From Loripinus fragilis (lineage: Eukaryota; Mollusca; Bivalvia; Lucinida; Lucinidae): DNA of 64,000 nt. How positions within the stretch are numbered: position 1 is the stretch's first letter; each line of letters opens with the position of its first letter. Position numbers and translations under genes: made by a program. The notes below the pieces were generated by a model. It saw only the letters and a program-made list of their open reading frames with translations. It did not search any database and had not been told where the DNA came from. Below, piece after piece: positions 37,230-50,000 of this stretch. The stretch is taken from positions 42,399,994 to 42,463,993 of the forward strand of contig OZ026515.1 in the NCBI GenBank assembly GCA_964019695.1, written 5' to 3'.

Positions 37230-37680
37230 ATGTGATTAAAGTTTGTTCAAATTATAGCCCTGGGGCCAAAAATGGCCCCATCCCGGGGGTCACATGTTTT
37301 ACATAGGCTTATATAGGGTAAATGTGAAAAAAACTTCTTGTCTGAAACCACAGGGCCTAAAGCCTTGATATTTGGTTTGTAGCATCACCTACAGGTAGTG
37401 GACCTCTACCAAGTTTGTTCAAATTATAGTCCTGGGGCCAAAATTAGCCCCACCCCGGGGTCACATGTTTTACATAGGCTTATATAGGGAAAACATGAAA
37501 AAATCTTCTTGTCTGGAACCAGAAGGCCTAGACTATTGATATTTGGTATTTAGCATCACCTGGTGGACCTCTATCAAGTTTGTTCAAAATTATAGCCCTA
37601 GAACCAAAAATGGCCCCGCCCGGGGGTCACATGTTTTACATTGGCTTATATAGGGAAAGCCTGAAAAACCTTCCTGTCTG
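37230..37680. repeat. Tandem repeat of about 165-172 bp
   Basis: GTTTGTTCAAATTATAG starts at 37241, 37413 and 37578. A fourth unit resumes at 39250 after an insertion. Units share GGCCAAAAATGGCCCC, itself a palindrome, and CATGTTTTACATAGGCTTAT. The tail at 39340-39375 reads GGTGAACGATTAAGGGCCAC. Confidence 0.88.
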
Positions 37681-39181
37681 CATGCATGTGATAACCTGAT
37701 GATGGCCATGAGGGAGATTTGATGTTCAGATGGGGGAGATCAGGATCTCAATGAGGGAGATTTTTTGAAGTTACAGAAAGGTGTACTTAATCGACTTATT
37801 GAAGTCTTTAACCCCTTATTCTGGTGGATTATCCTATACACAATGATATAATAAGTATGGGATAGTCCATTTTGTACTTTAAGTTGTTTTGACGGGCAAA
37901 ATTTATTTAAAATGATGTATATTTTTCATATTTTAATAAACAGTGCAGACACTGATGAAATGCCACTGTTTGGGTCTTCACTGTTTGCCAAAGTACCTGT
38001 TTACTACTTCTGTTTACCAGTACCTAGACAACTAAAATTTACCAAAGTAATACAGGCTTGTGTTTATTATTGTATTTTGCACATAGAATGTTTAAACAGG
38101 GGCTGATAATGATCGGACTTAAGTGTATGTTTACTAGTTCCAACCTGGTAGTAGTCAACCATTCCATACATGGAACACCTCCATTCAGTAGAAAAACCTA
38201 ACGTGAGAAGGGTATTTTTTCAGCATTAATCTGGTGGTTTAACAATAGATAGTATATATGAGGCCAATTTTAAAATTATATTAGCTTTTTACTTACAAGT
38301 TTAGATGCTAGTTTTTATAGTGATTAAAAGCTTGCAGTCAATGTCATCCTCGGTAGAATATATAATTATAGATACTTTTATTAACAATGTTGAAATTTGG
38401 AAAATATATATTAAAATAAGTGAATAATCGCCTTGAAATTCAAGAATTTGCTAAAATATATTGTAATAAGGGAACTTATTCAAAAACGTCATTGCATAGT
38501 TACCTTGAAAATGCTTCTTATCGGAGATAATGGGGTTTTACGGAGATTTTTTTCTGACAAAATAAACTTCAGTGAGCCATCACATCATAAAAATACCTTA
38601 TAAATAAAAGGTTTCTGTTTAAGAAATGATATATTTAGATGTCTGAGAATGCAGCGAAAGGCACATCAGCGTGCGTCACTCTGTTTGGAGAGAGAAGCAA
38701 TTTTCGGCTTTGTCTTGCGTCTCATGCGCGGATCCTTTCTCGTGCCTGTAATGTCTGGTGAGTGATGCTGAAGGACAAATTGCACTTTGTCCCCTTTCTC
38801 ACTACGCTCGATGGAAAGTCAGCTTGAAAGGGAGACTTGTATTTTTTCTTCTTTGCGGACGGCGATCTTTCAAAATGTTCAGAGTCTACAATATATACGC
38901 AAAGACGTCATGGTGATAAGGGTGCCCTTGAGAGATTATTGTGTTTATTTCATGCACAGTATGACACCATGTATATTATGATTATCTGACCGTTACCAGT
39001 AGCGTTCAATTGCCGACAGCTGTTAAAAGTGCGTGCCGATCGCCGTAAAAATGGTAGCTTGCGAAAATATCATTATAGCAAAATTCAAAATGCGGGAGAT
39101 TGCGTTGCCCGCACAGGAGTGCGGGAGATAGGGTTCAAATTCGGGAGCCTCCCGCATGATCCGGGAGGTATCACATGTATG
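37681..39181. mobile_element. 1501-bp TIR element with 6-bp target-site duplication
   Basis: The left end is CATGCATGTGATAACCT and the right end, read on the complement, is CATACATGTGATACCT. TGTCTG is duplicated at 37675-37680 and 39182-39187, and the interrupted tandem repeat resumes in register. Both ends carry GGGAGAT words. The interior from about 37794 to 39049 is homologous to that of the element at 41840-43605, whose ends are unrelated. No transposase frame. Confidence 0.85.
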
Positions 39182-39501
39182 TGTCTGAGACCACAAGGCC
39201 TAGAGCCACGCTATTTGACATGTAGCATCACCTAGTGGACTTCTACCATGTTTGTTCAAATTATAGCCCTAGGGCCAAAAATGGCCCTGATCCGGGGTCA
39301 ATTGTTTTACATAGGCTTATTAAGGGAAATGTGAAAAATCTACAGGTGAACGATTAAGGGCCACTTTGGCCCTCTTGTTTCATAAATTGACAATCCATGC
39401 ATAAAACAAACTGTATGCAAAGCATCGCAAAGATTTCAATGTGGGAAGTATTTAGTAGCATATGTCCTTAAATGAGCGAATTTTCCAGGTAAACATCCGG
39501 A

Positions 39502-40118
39502 TGCAGGGGTGGATCAATGATTCCTGGAAAGGGGGTTCATAATTATAAAGGTGTGGGGGTTCGCTTTTCAGATTTTATCTCATTTATCTTAAGCCTGTCT
39601 CACACAGAACACGGTTGGGCACTCGGTTCCAATATGGTTTACTCTGTTATACACGGGTTGACTGGTACGAGTATTGAGCTCAATTTCATATGATTGTTGT
39701 ACAGTTCATCGTACGGTCTGTTATGGCCTAGTACAATCAAACACGACTTTTACTCGATTAACTTGACATTTATAGGGTTTATATACGGTCTCATATGGTC
39801 TTGTACCATCGCTAATACGATTATACAGGTTCATGGCACCCGTTTCAGTTTTTTTTAAAGTTTTAAAAATCATACACGGCTTTCATTGATACACTCGAAT
39901 GGCCCGGGTGTAACTTGGATAAGGCCACGGTTGGTTCGGTTGTATGTACGGCTTTCACGGATGACCAACCGTATAATCCGTCTGTTCTGTGTGAGACAGG
40001 CTTTAAATATCCCATGAAAATGAAATAGTTTGGTCTCAGTGAGACCAAATTATTTCATTTTTCAAAGGATATTTAAAATAGCGGGGAGGGGGCGAAACCC
40101 CTCTGAATCCGCCACTGT
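39502..40118. mobile_element. hAT-like non-autonomous element with nested insertion
   Basis: The left end CAGGGGTGGATCAATG and the complement of the right end, CAGTGGCGGATTCAGAGG, are similar inverted ends of hAT type. A hairpin AAATAGTTTGGTCTC and GAGACCAAATTATTT lies at 40023-40056. A second element occupies 39593-40002. No clear target-site duplication was seen. Confidence 0.65.
39593..40002. mobile_element. 410-bp element with perfect TIRs at a TTAA target
   Basis: Inverted repeats starting GCCTGTCTCACACAGAACA are perfect at both ends, bounded by TTAA at 39589-39592 and 40003-40006. The interior is rich in short CGTACGG and ACGGTT words on both strands. It interrupts the hAT-like element around it. 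Confidence 0.85.
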
Positions 40119-40839
40119 AATGCACTCCCAATCAGATATTAAGGACTGAGCAATATTGGCCATGACAGGTCATACAACTGAGTGAATACTTATTTAAAGG
40201 TCATTACCTGGAAAAATTGCTCATTTGAATGATTTATCTATCCGCCGCTCTTTTGACTGTATGGTTCTCTGCTCATTTCATACCCCGTCACGGTATGATT
40301 TCCCCTCAAACATAGTTAGCCCATTCAAAAAATGATTGTGCATATTTTGGAGTACACATGTTAAGACGTGACTAAATGAGTAGAGAACCATAGTGTTATA
40401 TTTATAAAATACATGTACCCAGCTTCATGAAATTTATATGAAATGCAGTGAGAACAATTTTCCTTTGTCACATCTTTTGAAAAAAAAGTAAACATACAGA
40501 TCAGCTGGCTTTGGAAGCAATCTATTTTGGATCCACACTGTTTTCCATGCAGCAAATGAATCAGTTCGATTTCAGATTCACATATGTGAACTGACTTGAA
40601 ATCAGAGGTGGAAAAAGGGAATTGATTTTGTCAACAGAACAAATTAAAACAATACTTTTAAAACTCTTTGTAGCTGGGTAATTTCAAACTTGCATGCTTT
40701 TTTTATCCCCCTGCCATTTTTAATGGGGAGCATATAGCATCACCTTTGTCCATGCGTCCCGTCCCATATGCTTTTTTTCTCATACAATGGCCCAAAACGT
40801 AGGCATCTGTGTCACATTGACACATTTCCAGTTCTCATC

Positions 40840-40975
40840 TGCTGGTAGATTTCAAAATTAACTTTTTCGGAAAATTATTTCAAGAATCAAATCTGGGTCC
40901 AAACTATTTGCAAAAATTATCATCAGACAACAAATTTGGACAAAAATTTACGCCTGCTGGCAAAGAGTTAAACTG
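40840..40975. mobile_element. Partial TTAA-type fold-back MITE
   Basis: CATCTGCTGGTAGATTTCAA, GAAAATTATTTCAAGAATC, GGGTCCAAACTATTTGCAAA and CTGGCAAAGAGTTAA preserve the right half of the GATCCAGATCAGG family. It ends about 15 bp before the acceptor of the first coding exon of MVB12. Confidence 0.65.
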
Positions 40976-40992
40976 TTTTCTCTGTCTTGCAG

Positions 40993-41013
40993 GTTATATC
41001 GGATACAGACTAA
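40993..41013 (+). other. 5' UTR portion of an internal MVB12 exon
   Basis: CTTGCAG at 40986-40992 is a good acceptor after a pyrimidine-rich stretch (TTTTCTCTGTC). The 21 nt to the ATG include an in-frame TAA directly before it. A non-coding first exon must lie upstream but was not found. Confidence 0.75.
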
Positions 41014-41091
41014 ATGGAGCAGCAAGACTGGCCAATCACAGGGGTAGCTGTGGTAGCTGACATTGGAAGATGCCCTGCTGGATATACTACA
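41014..41091 (+). CDS. MVB12: MVB12 coding exon 1 (residues 1-26)
   Basis: Encodes the start and the first MABP strand (DWPITGVAVVADIGRCPAGY). The start is fixed by the preceding in-frame TAA. Donor ACA|GTAAGC, phase 0. Confidence 0.93.
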
Positions 41092-44000
41092 GTAAGCTTA
41101 AGTTCCCACAGAACCAGTACAAATATACTGAACCACACTTTAACGCAAAATCAAACAGAAGCTTTAATACCTCATATATTGTTTCATCCATTGTAACGCA
41201 ATTTTCTCAAAAATTAAAATACTTATTTATAAAAATGAAAGTAGAACTCCATCGGTCAAGTATTCCCTTTTAATCATAACCTGATTTGGTGAATGTCAGT
41301 TATAACTCCTGGCCAGTACAATGAGTCAAGCAAAACATTGTATATTAATTAAAGTAACATTCCTGAAACATTTTGCGTTGGACGTGTGGGTCAGTATATA
41401 AAAAGCAAATATTGTGTGAATAAAATTTCTGTTATTTTCTTAAGTATCAATCTAAACATCAATTTTTGGTGCTCATTGAGTACCAACAACATATGACCCT
41501 AGAAATGAGATTTCCACCAATGTGGTATGTGCGACCAGCATAGCCTCTGTTTCACCTGCGTTTATGGGCAGTCTGATCAGAGCCTTTGCTAGTCGCTTGA
41601 ATATTTTATGAGTATTAAGCTACTTACTGAACATCATCTGGAGTTTCTTATCTGAAAAAGCGGCTGCACAGATTCGTCTGAGTCTATTAATGCCAAAATG
41701 CCACATTGTTGGAAATCTCATGTCGCTGCTCATTATGTTTTGATTTAGAGATAAGATTTAGTAAATTTAAAACTATCTCCCCTTGTCTGGAGAACTGGTT
41801 CCCTGTATGAGGACATTTAGAGCAACTGATATAACTCTTCAGGGTTTGCGCTAGGATTTATTTTTCTTTCGCCACCATTTTCGCCAATCAGATTTTTTTC
41901 GTGCCATTTTCTTAAACTAAGAGCCAGATTTTGGGCCATTTTTCGCCAAAAAAAGAGCCAGGTTTTGGGGCATTTTTTGCAAAAAAGTCTTCTGTCTTTA
42001 ACCCCCTTAATTCTGGTGGATTATTCTATACACATTGATACAATAACTATGGAGTAGTCCATTTTGTATTTAAAACAGTTGACAGTCTTTAAATTGATGT
42101 CTATTTGTACCTGAAGATTGTTCATTTTCTTAACAAACAGGGCAGACACTGATGAAATGCCATGCTTTGGGTATAGTACCTGTTTGCAAGTATCCAGAAT
42201 GAAAAGGATTAACCAACCGTTAAACTCTTTTAACAGCTAAACTTTAACTGATGTTGATAATTGTACTTTGCACATGAATGATGGTGTCAACTAAAAGATA
42301 TTAAGACAGTTGATAGTGATACCTCCATTCAGTTTAAAGACCTGAGCGTGAGTAAGGTATTTTTTTTTAACATTATCAAAGCCTCATCATCATTTTTCAG
42401 TTTTTGTGACGGTGTGCCGCGGTCCCTGCGCACTAGGCATATATAGCACACACGGCACACCCAGTTTTATGCACCCACTATGGCTTCAAAAAAGGAACAA
42501 AGCCTAAGCACAATGGATAATATATATGACGCCAGTATTAATTTTTCTGCCGCTATTTGCTCTTTGGTTTTAGTGATTAAAAGTTTTCAATCAATGTAAT
42601 TCTCGCTAGAATACAAAATTATAAAATGCCTTTATTAAATTTATTAAATTTGGAAAATATATGTTAAATAAAACGAATAACTCCATTGGATTAGTTTGCT
42701 AAATATATTGCAACAAGGAAGCTTATTCAAAAATGTTAGGAGAGAGCACAATTGCAAATATTTATCTCAGACACAGGTCCAAGTTTTTAACGATCCTTTT
42801 TCTGACAAAACAAATTTAAGAAAGCCATAACATCATCCACCTTATCAATAAAGGTTTCTGTTTAGAACTGATAGGTTCAAGTATCTGAGACTGTCGAGAA
42901 AAGCACTTTAAACAGCATGCGTTACTCTGTCTCGTAAAGAGAAGCAATCTTCGGTGTTGTCTTGCTACTGTCGGCATTTTGCGAAATACGCAGATCCTTT
43001 CGCATGCCTTGTAATGTCTGGTGGGTGATGCTGTCAGATGAAAGAATGGCACAGTGAACAACATGCAAATCTTTCATTATGCTTGATGGAAAGTGAGTGT
43101 GAAAGTGACCCTTGATTTTTTTCTTCTCGCGGACGGCGATGTATGGGTCTTTTCAACATGATTTAGAATCCGTGTGAAAAGTTACGGAGTCAGAAAGCTA
43201 ATGACTATTATTATTGACCACAATAAGCAAAGTTGTCATCGTGATGGTGCAGTTTATTTCATGCACAGTATGACACCATGTATATTATGGTCTGTCATTC
43301 TGACCGTTACCGGTAGCAGCTGTTAAAAGTGCGTGCCGATCGCTGTAGGCTAGCAGCGCATGTCCAAGTTTGACTCGATCAGCTACCGAATTGTGTGGTC
43401 GATAATTTGGGTGTTAATTGACAATTAAGATATACATTGATGGCCATTAACCGGCACGATGCAATGATTTCAAGCCGGACGCCAGACAAAAATTTTCACC
43501 TGTGATTTTTCTTTCGCCAATAGTTGTCGCCAAATTCATATTTTTTGCGCCAAATTTATTATTTTTCGCATTTGGCAACAATGGCCATCGGTAGCGCGAA
43601 CCCTGCTCTTTTACCCCTAAGATCTGAGGTAGACTCTTCCACTTTGAATTGTAGAACTCATTGTGTTAAAAAGGGGTGTTAGACAAATCCTAAAATAAAA
43701 AAAAAATATAAAAAAAATGAGATTGAGAAAAAAGCAAAATGAGTATATATGCAAACAGTGTAGATCCAGAATTTTTCTAAAGTGTAGTACTGAAAGGGTT
43801 AAGATCTTGAATTATAGCTCCTAATAAGCAAATGTTTTGAGTGTAAACAAGATTGCCGGGCCCCGAGGTTATAAAACTAATTTCATGCTCAACTCAGCTG
43901 AACACGAAATTTATCCTGCTCATAAATGTTAAAATGTCAACAATTGTAGGCATTTTAACATTTATTAGCATGATCAAGACAACATCCCACACTGAAAGCA

Positions 44001-47000
44001 AGAAACTTCTTCATTTGTCGGTATTTTAGATTTTACGAGCAGTTGAAAGTTCGTGCTCAGAGTTGAGCATGAAAAAGTTTTATAACGTAGGGGCCTAGAA
44101 AGGGGGTGGGTGTATTCCACTTTTGGGGTGTGTGGGGGGGACATATTGTTTTTGGTGTGAATGGAGTAAAATTTACTCTCAAAATGACTAAGGAAGTTAC
44201 TGAAAATGTTGGCTTCAAACAAGATACCATATTTGTCCTAATAATCACAAATTCTCTTATAAGAATGCTCAATGAGACGGTTCTTTTGAGCACCCAAAAC
44301 ATATGTCCGAACTGATAGGTAAGTTTTGGTTGAGAAATAAGAAAATATTCACAATTTTACCTAAACCTGTGCTGCTGATAACCTTTGCGAACAGTTTGGA
44401 TCCAGCTCAGGCCCGACATTTTTGGACCCAGATCAGGCCCGACAAAATGTCGGGCCTGAGCTGGATCCAAATTGTTTGACACTCTGATGGTATTCTTGAA
44501 AGAATTTCTCAAAAAAGCTGATTTTTTATTTTAAACCAGCACACAACGGCATGTAAAAATTACCCAGTAGGCAGAGTTAAACCAAAGTTACACCTGTGGG
44601 GTACTTATTAGGTTGGATATGGTAAGTAAACTAAAAATCATCTATTTATCAGTGAGGAGCGCGGTGGCTCCGTGTAAGAGTGCTTGACTCAAGATCAAGG
44701 GGTTGCAGGTTAGTGCCTCACCGGAGGCACTGCATTGTGTCCTTGAGCAGAGGGAGCACAGTGGCTCAGTGGTAGAGTGCTTGACTAAAGACTGAGGAGC
44801 CGGGATTCGAGCCTCGCTGGCGTCACTGCGTTGTGGTCCTTGAGCAAGACACATTTATCCTAGCTTAGTACTGGTTCAACCTAGGGAGACCTGTCCCTGT
44901 TTAACTGAAAGATTGTTGATGGGACATAAAGAATCAAATGAAACAAAGAAACAAAGTGTCCTTGAGCAAGACATTTTATCCTCTGCTTAGTACTCATATT
45001 TTTTATGTGTCAAATTGTTAATATTTTAGCTTATCTATTATAGTTTTAATGTTCAGTAATACTTCTCTTACCTAACCTTGATGACGCTAATGACCCAAAA
45101 GGGTTGTTGCGTCGTTAAACTCCAACTCATCATCATCATCGTCTTTGCTATACTCCTATGTTTTATGTGTTAAATTGTTAATATTTTAGCTTATCTATTA
45201 TAGTTTTAATGTTCAGTAATACTTCTCTTACTTAATCTTGATGGACGCTAATGACCCAAAAGGGTTGATGCGTCGTTAAACACCAACTCAGCATCAGCAA
45301 CCTCTGCTTAGTACTGGTTCAGCCCAGGAAAACCCATCCTGACATAACTTAAAAAATGTTGACTGGGACGTAAAGAATCAAATCCAACATCATCTGTTTA
45401 TCATTGTTATCTTGTGATATCTGTTTCAGCTTGACAGAACCTATGACAAACATGAAGACGCTGATCTGTGGAGAGATGGTTGGTTCGGTAGTAGAGTAAC
45501 AAGATATCTCTGTGTAGAAAGATGTGCACCACAGCCGGTAGGCATTTAACACGTTTGAGAGCTTGTAACTCTTTCCCCACCAGTGGTGACGAAATATGTC
45601 CCATGCTCTGCTGATAACCTATGCAATTATGAGACAGATTACATGTCAGGCCAGGCCCTGAGTTCATAAAAATGTTTTCATGCTTAATTCAACCGAGCAC
45701 GGAATTTCAACTGCTAATAAAAACTAAATTACCGACAGCTGAAGAAGTTTCTTGCTTTAAGTCTCTCAGATGTTGTATTCATCATGCTAATAAATGTTAA
45801 AATGCCAACAGTTGTTGGCATTTTAACATTTATTGAGCAGGATAATTTTTGTGCGCAGCTGAGTTGAGCATGAAAAAAGTTTTATAACCTCGGAGCCTGG
45901 TCTGAATTCAATTTTATTTGACACTCTGATGGTGTTCACGAAATATTTTTTTGAAAAGATTTTTTTTAAAAATCCACAGGCACTAAATACCATGCAGAAT
46001 TACTCAGCATGGGAACAGTAAAATATGTGTATTTGAGCCAATAAAATGGTACACTTTAAAGTAACTGCAAAAATTAATCTAAAATGCCATCTGCTTAAGT
46101 CATCTGCTGCATAATTTTGCTAACATTATTTAACTTAGGTAAGTATGGGGGCAAACAGTTTGAACCCAGGCCTGGAGTACTCTGATCTGGGTCCACACTG
46201 TTTGTCAAAAAGCTACTTAAACATTTCAGCTTTGACAAAAGCAGACGACTTTTGTTGTGACTTGTTAGATTACTGCTGCTTTAGAAGCAGTCTTATCTTG
46301 ATCTGCACTGTTTAGAAGATAATATTAGTAATAGAAGATATTGGCCTTTAAGTTAACCTCATTTGAATATTTTTGTCTTTTATGTTTACTGATTCATTAA
46401 GACCCTAGGCCTATCACATACATGTACTTTGTACCCCATAAAAATTAAGTGATCAGCTAGTTATTTCCAAATTCAGAATGACAAGTATAAAATCAAAAAC
46501 TGCTTTTGGTGATAAATTACTGATAGCTAATCCATGTCAAAGCGCAGATATTATAATCATTTAATATTTCGCCATTTTGAAGTTACTGTTAGTTTTTTCG
46601 GTAAAATTATTTAAGAGCACAAAAGGAGCCAAGGTGGTGCCTACAATTGATATATGGGTCTCAACTTCAGAAAACCTGTCTTCAGGGTTTGCGAACATCA
46701 AAGGCGCAGACCAGCCTGCCTATCAGTGCACCTGCACATCCGTGCAGTCTGAGCGGTGCCTTTATTATTAGCTTATTAGAAAGTATCATATCTAAATTTG
46801 CAACAAGTGAAATTTCAATTTTCTAGCTAGTCTCTGTAGCTGAGCAGGCTAGCTTGGATATGACCTGGTTTGGAGACCTCGCATGTATTTTTGTGGCACA
46901 GATGTGGGCCAAATACCTCTATGTTTTTCTTTAATTTTGGTGTGTTTTCAATTTTATTATATGAGAAACTTCAAAGCATGTATATGTACATCACACTAGT

Positions 47001-50000
47001 TAAGTGCCTGAATGCCATTCACAACATAGAAATTTGTTTCAAAATTAGAGTAGTGCTATTTTTATGCAAAAGCGTGCACATTATCTGTGCCAAACTGTGT
47101 TTCCTCAATATAATGTCACTGTTGTGAAGTGTTTGTAAATAAAACACAGTGTCTGTGCAGAAACCCCTTACCCTCCAGTGGGAAATATCAAATGACACAA
47201 ACACAAATACATTGTTTGGGACTCGACGGGACAAAACCTGTCTTCGAGGATTCCGACAAAGCAAGACTCAAACCCTTCTCCTCAGCTACAGAGACTAACT
47301 AGAAAATCGAAATTTCGCTCGTAGCAAGTCTAGATATGATACTTTTCAACAAGTGAATAAAAAAGGTGCTTATCAGACTGCGCAGATGCGCAGGCTGGTC
47401 TGCGCCTTTGTTGTTCGCAAATCCCTGAAGACAGGTTTTCTCGTGTCGAGACCCAGATGCTCAGTGATTGAAACAATCTTTTTGGGGTGTTTTGGACTGC
47501 AATGTACTATGGTTTCTTTTAGGGCAAAGATGTGCTTGTTGATGTAACAGTAATAAATGATAGAGATCCTGTCCCTGCAGGATTTACTGTAGTGGATTAT
47601 ACACATGACTCAAGTAAGTTTCCATAGTACACAAGATGTGCTTGCTGATGTAACAGTAATGAAAGATAGACACATGACTCAAGTAAGTTTCCATAGTACA
47701 CAAGATGTGTTTTTTGATGTAACAGTAAAAATGATAGAGATCCTGTTACTAGATCCTGTCCCCGCAGGATTTACTGTGGTGGATTATACACATGACTCAA
47801 GTAAGTTTTCATAGTACACAAGATGTGCTTGTTGATGTAACAGTAATAAACGATAGACACATGGCTCAAGTAAGTTTCTATAGTACACAAGATGAGCTTT
47901 TTGATGTAACTGTAATAAACGATAGAACGACATTACTCAAGTTAGTTTCCATAGTACACAAGATGTGCTTTTTGATGTAACAGTAAAAAAGATAGAGATC
48001 ATGTCCCTGCAGGATTTACTTTAGTGGATTATACACATGACTCAAGTAAGTTTCCATAGTACACAAGATGTGCTTGTTGATGTAACAGTAATAAATGATA
48101 GAGATCCTGTCCCTGCAGGATTTACGGTAGTGGATTATACACATGACTCAAGTAAGTTTCCATAGTACACAAGATGTGCTTGTTGATGTAACAGTAATAA
48201 ATGATAGAGATTGTGTCCCCGCAGGATTTACTGTAGTGGATTAAATACATGACTCAAGTAAGTTTCCATAGTACACAAGATGTGCGTGTTGATGTAACAG
48301 TAATAAATGATAGAGATTGTGTCCCCGCAGGATTTACTGTAGTGGATTAAATACATGACTCAAGTAAGTTTCCATAGTACACAAGATGTGCTTGTTGATG
48401 TAACAGTAATAAACGATAGAGATCCTGTCCCTGCAGGATTTACTGTAGTGGATTATACACATGACTCAAGTAAGTTTCCATAGTACACAAGATGTGCTTG
48501 TTGATGTAAAAGTAATGAAAGATAGACACATGACTCAAGTAAGTTTCCATAGTACACAAGATATGCTTGTTGATGTAACAGTAATGAAAGATAGACACGT
48601 GACTCAAGTAAGTTTCCATAGTACACAAGATGTGCTTGTTGATGTATCAGTAATAAATGACAGAGTTCCTGTGCTAGCAGAATTTACTATGGTGGATTAT
48701 ACCCATGACTCAAGTAAGTTTCCATATTATCAGTTACCTCTCATATTTATTGCATTGCTGTGCCTTGACCTGATAAATGTTGTCTATCTCACTTCAGTCA
48801 TCTATATCAGATCAATGTGACACAAACTTTTTTAAATGACATCAATGACTTTGAATTGATGCAAAAATCGATAATTAGGTCATAATTGCCAGTTTGAAGA
48901 GTGAACCAATGAGTCAAAGTTTGCGTCTTTTGATATTAAATCAGCATCAATAAGATACATTTAGATTGATGAATATGAAAATAATTGTAGATTAAGCTCA
49001 AATTTATATCTTCTGGACCTATGAGTATTTCCTAAGGGTTTACTGTATATAAGAGTCGCCACATGAGATTTCCAACAATACTGTATGTGCGACCAGCAAA
49101 AGCTCAGACCAGCCTGTGCATACACACAGTCTGATCAGAGCCTTTGCTAGTCGCTTGAATATTCTATGAGTGTTAAGCTATTGACTGAAAATCATTTGAA
49201 GTTTTTAATCTTAAAAGGAGGCTGCACAGACTTGTCTGATTCTACACTTGTCAAAATACCACATTGTTGGAAATCACATGTCACGGCTCATTTTCTAATG
49301 AATATTCTTTCTGCTATGTAAAGGGGAGCGTGCTATCAAGAGAAGAGTGATGTGTGTCCGCTGGATGAATACCTCTATCACCAACAGTGCTATCTCAGAG
49401 TTAATCCTAATGTCGAAAGGAACAAGGCGACCTCCAAATGGATATACTTTAGTTGGGTAAGCAGAAGTCTATAGACATTTCCGAATCATGACCAATATGT
49501 CACTCAAAAGTCTTCTGATAGTGTTTAACTGACCAATGCAATGACAACTGAGCATGTGACATAGTCCTACAAACAAAACTAGAGCGCACAGTCAATGGCG
49601 CACCATCGCAAATCCCCACGCTAAAGTTTTTGACTCCCCCCAGTCCCACCCGGGGGCATGAACCTGGCAATAGAATGAAAATTCTGTTCAATAGGTTTTT
49701 CTATCTTTTTTTGTGCGAATACACACAAAGTTTGTTATAAAAATCTTTGAAATTGATATGTTAATGGTATTTGAATCTCCCACAATTACAAATACATTAA
49801 AACTTGTGAAAACGCCCACTCTCAAAAAGACCAAAAATTGGTTTTCAAGACTATTTATCGCTTAATGCAGGTCGAAGGTATAGCAGAATGCTCAAGGGGA
49901 GCATTCTGCAATACTTTCGACCTTCATTAAGCTACCATTTGTCATTAAGATCTTTGTTTTGTCCATTTTGGGTTGGCAGTTTTACATGGGTTTTACTGTA

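Larger units (their letters stand above)
44650..45390 (+). mobile_element. Family A SINE with two nested insertions
   Basis: The outer SINE runs 44650-44749, resumes at 44969-44979, and resumes again at 45316 (GGTTCAGCCCAGGAAAACCC through GACTGGGACGTAAAGAATCA). The two gaps are filled by the insertions listed next, each bounded by a duplicated stretch of SINE sequence. Confidence 0.85.
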